Origin: Diplosphaera chodatii
Taxonomy: Eukaryota; Chlorophyta; Trebouxiophyceae; Prasiolales; Stichococcaceae
Direction: 5' to 3'
DNA length: 64,000 nt
NCBI GenBank assembly: GCA_032358165.1
Contig: JAALGY010000031.1
Span: 2,170,001-2,234,000 of the forward strand
Position 1 is the stretch's first letter. The number at the start of each line of letters is the position of its first letter. The translations under genes and the position numbers were made by a program. Below, piece after piece: positions 56,982 through 64,000 of this stretch. The notes beneath the pieces were generated by a model that saw nothing but the letters and a program-made list of their open reading frames with translations, ran no database searches and was not told the origin of the DNA.

Positions 56982-59900
56982 ATGGTGGATGAGAAGCCCA
57001 CGGTTGTGCCTGTCAAGGAGGGCATGGCGACGTGGGCGCAGCGGGATGTGCGCATCCGATACTCCATCCTGCAGAACCCGTCCTGGCCAGAGTGCCTGGT
57101 GCTGGGCTTCCAGGTGCTCCAGTGCGCTGTCTACACGACTCCCGGTGTGTGGTGCTGTGCAATCGTGTTGCTACAACGGTTCCACTGCAAAGGTCCAGTT
57201 TCATGATTTTTTTTGAATCTCCTGCTGTGCAGCACTACCTCACCATGCTGGGGTCCACGGTGAGATCTGCTGTGTGGAACACGCCATCCCTGCGACACAC
57301 ATATATCGCAGTGTGGTTCAAACCAACACCTCCTCGTGGCGTAGTCGCTAATGCTCGCTGCACTTCCTGCCGCAGGTGCTGATTCCCTTTCTGCTGGTCC
57401 CTGCTATGGGCGGAACTGTAGGAGACCTGGCGAAGGTGAGGCCGTATGCTCGCCGGACACTGCCTTTGCTCAGGCGGCCGTCCAAGTAAAGGTGGCATGT
57501 GCCAGGCTGGACCAATGAGGTTCTCCAATGTGGCTGCTGCAGGTCATCCAGACCATCTTCTTCGTGTCAGGGCTCGTCACGCTGCTGCAGACGTGCTTTG
57601 GCGATCGGCTGCCGATCATCCAGGTGGGTCTTGGCATGTTGCCCGTGCAGCTGGTGTTGGTGCACGCCAGTCGCAGCCAACTAGTATGTGCAACTGATGT
57701 TTTCCTGTTGAACTGGCCTGCAGGGTGGCAGCTTCGCGTACCTGCAGCCAGCCTTTGCCATCATCGCGCAAGTGCAGGCCACAAACACCTTTGCTACCGA
57801 GCATGACCGCTTCGTGGTGAGCACAAACTGCAGTGAGAGCAACACTGCTCTGTCCAGCAGCGCATTTGTGCAGCATTTGCAACAGGTATACTGACATGAT
57901 TGGTGCCCTTCCCTTTGCAGTACACCATGCGGGTGTTGCAGGGTGGCATCCTGGGGTCAGGGCTGGTGAGCATGCTAAGCCTTTTCCACACGTTTTTCAA
58001 GTCTAGGGTGACTCTAGTCCGTTCAGTGTGTCGCAAGTGCCTCATATCACTGCAGCAGAATGCAGTTGTTTCCACTGTGCTGCAGATCATTGCTTTTATT
58101 GGGGCTTCTGGTCTCCTGACGGCTGTGCTGCACACCATCTCGCCCATTACAGTTGCCGGTGCACACTCTCACACATCTGGCTGTGACGTTTCACAACTGC
58201 AGAACATGCAGTCGTAGAAGGGCGCAGAGTCAGAGTCTGACGAATCTGTGCAATCTGCTCACAGCCAACATTGCAATTGTGGGGCTGTCGCTGTACAACG
58301 TGGGGTGGAACAATGGCATCAGCAACTGCGTCCAGCTAGGTAAGCACCTTATGTCACCTACACAATTTCGGAAGAAATGATAGGACACAAATTTGGTGAA
58401 TTTTCAACGACTAGAGCTGGCTCTGGTGAGGACAACAAAGGCGCAAAGGCAGACAACCCCACTGTTTCTATTGTAACCAGCACTGACATCGGCGTACAGG
58501 CTTGCCGGTGCTGGTACTGATCGTCATCTTCAGCCAGTACCTCCGAAAGCTGTACATCCCGCTCCCGCGTGGTCACAAGTGAGCATGCTGCCTGACAAAC
58601 CGAGAGGTTTGGTGCGCTAACAACGCCTGTGGTGCTGACTGCCATGACCTTGTGCTGTGCCTCAGCCTGCCAATGGTCTTGTAGGTGGCGGGTATTTGAG
58701 CTGCTGCCAGTGCTGCTAGCCATCGCCTGCACCTGGATCTACGGCATCATCGTCACAGAGGCAGGCGTGTATGACAACTCGTCTGCAGCCACCCAGGCTG
58801 CCTGCCGCACAGACCAGACCGATGTGCTGAAGAACACACCATGGTTCAGGTGAGGCGCAGTATGCTGGATTGCGGCTGTGTGACAATGCTCCGTCTGTGT
58901 GGCAATCTGGAACTTCAGCCGGCATGCGCCCTCATGCGCATGCATGGTCCTTTATAGGTTCCCGTACCCAGGACAGTGGGGCACCATCATCTTCACCTGG
59001 TCGAGTGTGCTCACCATGTTTGCTGGCGCCATCTCCGCCATGGTGGAGAGCCTCGGCGACTACTACGCAGGTGCATGCACGACATCAGAATGCCTGTGCC
59101 AGCCTTGCAGCAGATGCTTATAGGTTGCATGCTGCAGCAAATGCACTTGTCATAACATGCAAGCACAGTATTAGCTAACCGAATATATACGACGGGCAAA
59201 CCCTTCTTGACGCCCTCACACGCCTTGCTGGTGTAGCTGCGAAGATCTGCGGCGCGCCGGTGCCCCCGCCATCTGTGCTGGGCCGTGCCGTCACGTGGCA
59301 GGGGCTGTGCTGCACCATCGCCGGCCTGTTCGGCACCGCCAACGGCACCACAGCCTACAACGAGAACATCGGGGCGATGCAGGCACGAATGATGTGGCTG
59401 TGCCCCTGTCACAGGCAAACGTTGTACCGTCATTGCTGTGCTCCTGCATGTATGCCATAATATGCGCTTGCCATGCACAGATCACTGGCGTCGGCTCGCG
59501 GAGAGTCATCCAAGTCGCCAGTGTCCTCATCATGTTCGTAGCTATCATCGGTGAGGACACTGACTGTCTTATGTCGGGTGTGAGTATCTTCGTACCGGGC
59601 CTCGATGTGCTTGTACTGGCATGCTGATTACCCTTCTCACATGGACCGCAGGCAAGTTTGGTGGCCTGTTTGCCTCGATGCCACAGGCAATGGTCAGCGG
59701 CTTGTTCGCAGTCATGTTCGGCATCATTGCGGTGAGAGTCGATTGCCTTCTCTGTCACATGACCTACACCATGATGGCCAGCAACACTGCTGGTTGTGCG
59801 TGCGGCATGGTACCATGCAGCTCCTCCTGTGACTTGAGTAGAGTGTCAGGTCATAATGACCTTCATGAGAACACCGGGGTGCGCTTGTCAACCCTGAGCT

Positions 59901-61498
59901 TCCGCACTATTGCAGGCGGTGGGCCTCAGTCAGCTGCAGTACGTGGATCAGAACAGGTAGGCAGTCTGACTGAAGCAAGACAGCTACCCCTCAGCTGCGC
60001 AACTCCAACCCCAGTGTCATGGCTGGACCTCATGACTGAAGTGAAGCATGTGCTGTGCAGTCCCCGAAACATCTTCATCCTGGGCTTCGGCCTGTACTCT
60101 GGTGAGTTGCAGTGCAGTATGGCTGTCTAGCCGTGCAGTGTAGTCCAGTGGTCTGCAACCCTGACAAGTAACGGGCGGCAACCATCCAGTTGCCTTGCAC
60201 AGGTCTGGCGATCCCCTACTGGTTCACCACCTACCAGACGACCAATGGCGTTGGCGTCATCCAGACTTCTGACCAGGATGCCAACAGTGAGTTGCAGTCA
60301 TGGCTCTCATCAGACCTCAGCTTCAAACAAGCAAGCATTGAGCAGTCAAGATCAGTCCATCACTGCAGGGCCTTGCCGCCCATTTCCTGCCTACAAATGT
60401 GTCTCTGATGCCATGACGTTGTTTGCCCGCAGACATCCTGAACGCCATCTTCTCCACCGGTGCTGCTGTGGCCCTGATAGCGACGCTGTTCCTGGACAAC
60501 ACTGTGCCGGGCTCAGACCGCGAGCGCGGCCTGCATGTCTGGTGAGCATGTCAGCACGCATGTTGGACAGGCTCTCGACACTTTGCCACTCCAACTTGCA
60601 GGAACAAAAGCCTTGCTTCTGACATGACGGTCACACACCAGCGGACTGCCTCAACGCAGGACGAAGCGGCTCGAAGATGACGACTTGCACTGGTGGGACG
60701 ACCCCGAGATGCTGGCGGTGAGCGCCTTGGCCGCTGCCATGCATGCACCGCATCAGGACAGCACATGCAAATGGCTCAGTGTGCTTGCATGCAAGTCGGT
60801 CAACCTCATGACAGGACCTGAGTGCGCACCATCAACTGTTGCTCCAGGTGTACGGGCTGCCCTTCGGCATGACGAAGCACTTCCAGGCGCGGGTGGGCGA
60901 CCCGCTGCGGGGCTGGCTGAAGCGCACCGGCGGCCCCATGCTGCCCAAGTGGCGCGCCACCAAGCGCGGCGTCGCCCGCGCCGTCACCTGCTGCGGCTTC
61001 ATCGGCCCCGTCCACGAGGAGAAGGACCTCACGGTGCGCTCCGTGGGCCTCGTTAGGCCACTCCCTCATATAACCTTATTCAGTCATGTACAAGACGGCA
61101 GACCTCATGAGGATGCTGGTCTAGCTTTGACTTCTTGCTGTGAAGTCTGGCTACTGGCAGCCTGCACAGAATTGGCGGCCCCTTGCCGGCAGTGATGCCT
61201 GTCACACGTGTTCTCATGCATGAGCGGTCTGCAGCTGGCACCAGACGAGCCACTTCCTGACGTGTCGTCCTGCAAATATGGGACTTAGGTATCGTTGCGG
61301 CATCCGGGTTGGCGATACCTGCACTGATGTGCGCTGCAGGGATGCCCGACGTGCGGGCAGACTGTACGGAAGCAGCCGCAGGAGTTTGACACTGTCGGCG
61401 GCGGGACTGGCGCAGTGCTGCCTGACCGCGATGACACCGGGGTGTTCCACAGGCGTGGCCACGACCAGGACGACTCTGCACGCGTGCCCGCCATATGA
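56982..61498 (+). CDS. NAT: Nucleobase-ascorbate transporter (NAT/NCS2 family, multi-exon)
   Basis: NAT/NCS2 proteins are 14-helix plasma-membrane symporters for uric acid, xanthine, uracil or related purines. The first in-frame ATG is at 56982 (MVDEKPTVVPVKEGM), followed by WPECLVLGFQ|HYLTMLGSTV, which spells the QH motif of helix 1 across an intron (57113/57231). Next: LIPFLLVPAMGGTVGDLAK (57379), VIQTIFFVSGLVTLLQTCFG (57543), GGSFAYLQPAFAIIAQVQAT (57723) and YTMRVLQGGILGSGL (57921). The NAT signature ENIG(x4)TG is formed by NENIGAMQ|ITGVGSRRVIQV (~59360/59480). GKFGGLFASMPQAMVSGLFA (~59653), NIFILGFGLYSGLAIPYW (60069/60202) and NAIFSTGAAVALIATLFLDN (~60435) follow. The tail has DDLHWWDDPEML and YGLPFGMTKHF (60853), then an in-phase intron (61034-61339) to a hydrophilic end starting GCPTCGQTV and stopping TGA 61498. 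The 5' end may include another exon. Confidence 0.9.
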
Positions 61499-62093
61499 TT
61501 GGACTGAAGCTGGGCTATAATGGGCAGGGAGCCCAGAGTTCTGCAGCACCAACCTGCTGAAGTCTATGTGCACAGTGTGCGGGATGCCAATGAAAGCACC
61601 AAGTCACCATGCGCTTGGCATGTGTGCCATCGCCTATTTCTTTGGTTACTACTGCAATAGGCTGCAGCGTCCTGTACAACGGTCGCGATCTCAGGGTATG
61701 GTGTCTTTGTGTCTTTGTGTGCATGTTCCTTCTTCGTCGCAGACTCTTCATTGCCTTTGTTGCGTCCAGCAGTAACGTCAGCATTTTGCCATAAATATTT
61801 GGGGTGTTATTAAAGTATGTTTTGTTCAAGCCAAGCCCAACGTCCAGACATGCAGGAGATCGACACCTGGAGTCACACTGACCTGCATGCTGCCCTTGTG
61901 CTACAAGCCCCAGCGACTCAGCGAGAATGGCGGGCGTATTGACTGCTGCCATACCCGCACAGCTGCTGTCCTGGCGGCTTGGGGCCCAAGCACCGCTGCT
62001 GCTGCGGCTGCGCAGGCTTCTGCTTGTGTTGCAAAGCTGCTGCTGTGCTGCTGGCTGCCTAGCCTGCAGGTGCGTGCAGAGGCCCACCAAGAA
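61499..62093. other. Convergent intergenic region between NAT (+) and bL36 (-)
   Basis: About 600 bp of 3' UTR sequence. Small ORFs near 61566-61794 lie in the NAT 3' UTR and show no recognised family. No exact TGTAA was found for either gene. Confidence 0.45.
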
Positions 62094-62563
62094 TTAATGA
62101 AATGCAACTTGGCAGGAGCCACTGTGCAATTGTGCAGTTGCAGCTGTGACTTGATAGAGCTTAGAGCATGCAAACCACCTGAAGTGCGGGGACTCTGCTG
62201 AAACTGAAGCGTCCTGCGCTGCCAATGTTGCAAAGCCCTGCCGTTGCTTGTGCTGCATGACGACGAAGGACTCTGTCTCGCAGTGAAAGCGCAATGGCAC
62301 TATAGTGGCGCTGAGAACATGGTCGTTGACAGTCATGCAGGTGAACCCAAGCCGCATCATCCGGTGCAATTGCGGCAGTCCTAAGTGGCCATGAAAGCTT
62401 TGCCTGATCCTGATCGCGGTTACGTTCTGCCTCAAAACAGCAAAAAGAACATGATGGTATCCTGCACCTTGCGGTTGGCGGAGCAGATTACATAGATGCG
62501 CCCACGCCGCCGAACGATTTTGCAGGCGTCACACATGCGCTTCACTGCTGAGCGCACGCGCAT
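62094..62563 (-). CDS. MRPL36: Organellar ribosomal protein bL36 (probably mitochondrial), two exons
   Basis: bL36 is the small zinc-ribbon protein of the large ribosomal subunit. Exon 1 (62563-62468, 32 codons) begins [20 protein letters not shown] and ends VICSANRK before a GTGCAG donor. Exon 2 (62252 downward) begins HKQRQGF after catgcag. Zinc ligands Cys11, Cys14, Cys27 and His33 fall at exactly the E. coli positions. Plastid bL36 is usually plastid-encoded in green algae, so a mitochondrial role is more likely. The frame stays open upstream of the ATG to beyond 62750 without another ATG, so a targeting presequence from an upstream exon is possible. Exon 2, read to TAA 62094, adds an unusual tail of about 45 residues; a further intron starting at CACTTCAG|GTGG (~62180) may remove it. 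Confidence 0.85.
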
Positions 62564-63166
62564 GGTGCCAAGCGCGCCGCGTCTCTGATCGCAGCAGCCG
62601 CTGACGGATCTCCAGCGGAGGATGTGAAGCTGTACGGTGGGGTCTGCATGGACATTGTGCAAACACGAGTCAGCAGCGCGGTCCTGCACACTACAGCAGA
62701 TTGCACGTGCCGCCGGAGCACACTGATGCTCCACGTCTTCTGCGCATCTCCAGGGCAAGCGCTATGAACAGATGTGTCAGGGAACGTTTACATTTGAGCG
62801 TGAGGATGTGTGTGCACCTTGATGTGGAAGAAGGGGTGTGCGCGGTTGCCCTCACAGAATGCTGTGAGTTGTCCGGCCTCTATAGCACTTATGACGTATA
62901 CGTGTACTTACATTGAGATGCTAAGGTACATGTGCACAACACAACACAGGCGTGCAGCGGGCGGCACATGGTATGGCTAGCACACCAGCCCACCCAGAAG
63001 TGCATTTCTCCTCAACCAGCTACAGGGTACTAGGCTGAACAGTCACCAGGCCCTATGGCAATGCAAGCATGCTGCTTATCAGCATCGGGCTTGTTCTCAA
63101 GACTATGGCAGGCAGCCAATGGTTATCACTCTCCGTGCAACACAGCAGGCGCGTCTCTGTCAAGGG
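62564..63166. other. Intergenic: bL36 upstream region and 3' UTR of the right-edge gene
   Basis: Contains the TGTAA signal at 62908-62912 of the right-edge gene and should contain the bL36 promoter. No other element was recognised. Confidence 0.45.
62908..62912 (-). terminator. TGTAA poly(A) signal of the right-edge gene
   Basis: TTACA on the plus strand is TGTAA on the minus strand, about 255 nt after the stop at 63167. It supports a minus-strand gene ending there. Confidence 0.5.
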
Positions 63167-64000
63167 TCAGCGGGCCTCCGCCTCAGGCGCAGCACCCTCG
63201 ACCCGCAGCCCATGGGGCGCCTCGCTGAACAGCTGCGCCTTGACGGAGCGGCCGCCGCTGCGGGGGTGGCTGCGCACGTGGCCCCACAGGGTGCCCTGCC
63301 GCGGCGGGGGCGGCGCCTCTGGCTGCGTGCGCCCGCCGCCGGGGCTGCCCTTGTCCGGGCTCCTGGGACACTTGCGTCCGCCCGCTCTGCCGGCTGCACT
63401 CGTGCGCTTGGCAGGGGACCTTGCGGCCACCGGCGCAGACTGCGCTTCGTCGGCCGTTGCGTCGTCAGCGCGACCTGCGTCGACGACAGCTGCGGCACAA
63501 GGCTCTGCCAGGGCGACGCTGCTGCTGGGGGCTGCGGGCGCATCTGCAGCGGCATCAGCGTGCTGCAGCCGGGCGCCTGCCTCAGCATCAGAAGGAGTGT
63601 CCTCTGCAGCAGCAGCAGATGCAGGTACTCTCTCGAAGGCCACCGCATGGGTGCCTGCCGCTCGCGCAGCGGCTGCTGTATCGGCCGGCCTAGCGCCTGC
63701 TGTCCCCCCTGTGCTGCCGCCCGCCTGCTCAGCATCCCGCGCAGCTGAACGCGCAGCTCGCCTCGCTGCCCGTGCCGCTGCCCTGGTGCTGCCAAGCGCC
63801 GCAGCAGCCGCTTTCGCTGCGGTGGGCGTCACCGCCTGCTCTGCATCGTGCGGCTTCAGCTGCTCCGTGGCTGCTGTCTGACACAGGTGCTCTGCCGCCA
63901 CACCCTCTGCGTGCATTGCTGGTGCGGCCACCGCCTTTGCAACTCGTGTAGCCGCAAGTGCTGCCGCTGGCGGTGGCACGCGGCGAAACACATATGCCCT
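63167..64000 (-). CDS. 3' end of an Ala-rich basic protein running off the right edge (partial)
   Basis: An uninterrupted frame enters from the right edge (AYVFRRVPPPAAALAATRVA) and stops at 63167 after about 277 codons. There is no ATG at its visible start, so it is probably the C-terminal part of a longer protein. The sequence is low complexity: Ala-rich helices with Arg pairs (RAAARAARRAARSAARDAEQ), an acidic Ala/Glu/Asp stretch, then a basic Ser/Pro/Gly tail (GRKCPRSPDKGSPGGGRTQP). No conserved domain was recognised. The downstream TGTAA supports this strand over the equally long plus-strand mirror ORF at 63069-63881. The composition would fit a nuclear or chromatin-associated protein, but that is only a guess. 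Confidence 0.45.
   Translation of the reverse strand, partial: RAYVFRRVPPPAAALAATRVAKAVAAPAMHAEGVAAEHLCQTAATEQLKPHDAEQAVTPTAAKAAAAALGSTRAAARAARRAARSAARDAEQAGGSTGGTAGARPADTAAAARAAGTHAVAFERVPASAAAAEDTPSDAEAGARLQHADAAADAPAAPSSSVALAEPCAAAVVDAGRADDATADEAQSAPVAARSPAKRTSAAGRAGGRKCPRSPDKGSPGGGRTQPEAPPPPRQGTLWGHVRSHPRSGGRSVKAQLFSEAPHGLRVEGAAPEAEAR

Noticed and set aside
61566..61794. Small plus-strand ORFs with a possible membrane segment
   Set aside because: They lie after the NAT stop found by an in-phase splice (61498) and match no known small protein; best read as 3' UTR.
63069..63881. 270-codon plus-strand ORF
   Set aside because: Mirror of the minus-strand frame in GC-rich DNA; Ser/Ala/Cys-rich without domains, while the minus frame has a matching downstream TGTAA.
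1..64000. CRISPR arrays, bacterial operons, rRNA, tRNA, transposons
   Set aside because: Introns, TGTAA signals and plant-lineage genes show a eukaryotic nuclear locus; no spacer-repeat arrays, cloverleaf sequences or transposase/reverse transcriptase motifs were seen by eye.

Overview
The window is nuclear DNA of a eukaryotic green alga, most likely a trebouxiophyte-type chlorophyte. Genes are split into many short exons with GT-AG introns, usually ending in (g/t)gcag, and exons are GC-rich. Several genes have the green-algal poly(A) signal TGTAA about 90-350 nt after the stop. The gene content mixes plant-lineage families (TORTIFOLIA1/SPIRAL2, NLA/BAH1, XBAT-like, HLB1, nucleobase-ascorbate transporter, plant-type DGK) with a chlorophyte gametolysin-like M11 protease. 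No prokaryotic operon, CRISPR array, rRNA, tRNA or transposon was recognised. Long single-frame ORFs are mostly accidental here, so genes were rebuilt by joining exons with matching splice sites, phases and family motifs.

Layout, left to right (strand): first exon of an unknown gene leaving the left edge (-); TOR1/SPR2 microtubule-associated protein (-); diacylglycerol kinase (+); secreted GH5 cellulase with two C-terminal CBM1-like modules (-); SPX-RING E3 ligase of the NLA/BAH1 type (-); SURF4/ERV29-like ER membrane protein (+); AARSD1-type alanyl-tRNA editing protein (-); ankyrin-RING E3 ligase of the XBAT type (+); M11 metalloprotease (-); PUS7/TruD pseudouridine synthase (+); MnmA/TRMU tRNA 2-thiouridylase (-); PKR1-like small membrane protein (-); HLB1-like TPR + PH protein (+); coiled-coil/thioredoxin/PUB/UIM protein (-); DPM3 (-); EFM4/EEF1AKMT2 methyltransferase (+); nucleobase-ascorbate transporter (+); organellar ribosomal protein bL36 (-); and the 3' part of an Ala-rich protein leaving the right edge (-).

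The genes do not form one pathway. There are loose themes: tRNA quality and modification (alanyl-tRNA editing, PUS7, MnmA), ubiquitin (NLA, XBAT, PUB/UIM protein), and ER/secretory functions (SURF4-like, DPM3, PKR1-like, HLB1).

The most notable observations are: (1) a secreted GH5 enzyme with two tandem CBM1-like cellulose-binding modules, a module type known mainly from fungi, with an intron conserved between the two copies; (2) two places (PKR1-like/mnmA and DPM3/Trx-PUB) where a small membrane-protein ORF ends only 94-113 bp before the ATG of a longer co-oriented gene, with no ATG or TGTAA in the gap, suggesting bicistronic nuclear mRNAs; (3) the unusual coiled coil-thioredoxin-PUB-UIM architecture; (4) a set of perfect 9-11 bp hairpins in noncoding segments. 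Exon limits in long genes are approximate unless stated.
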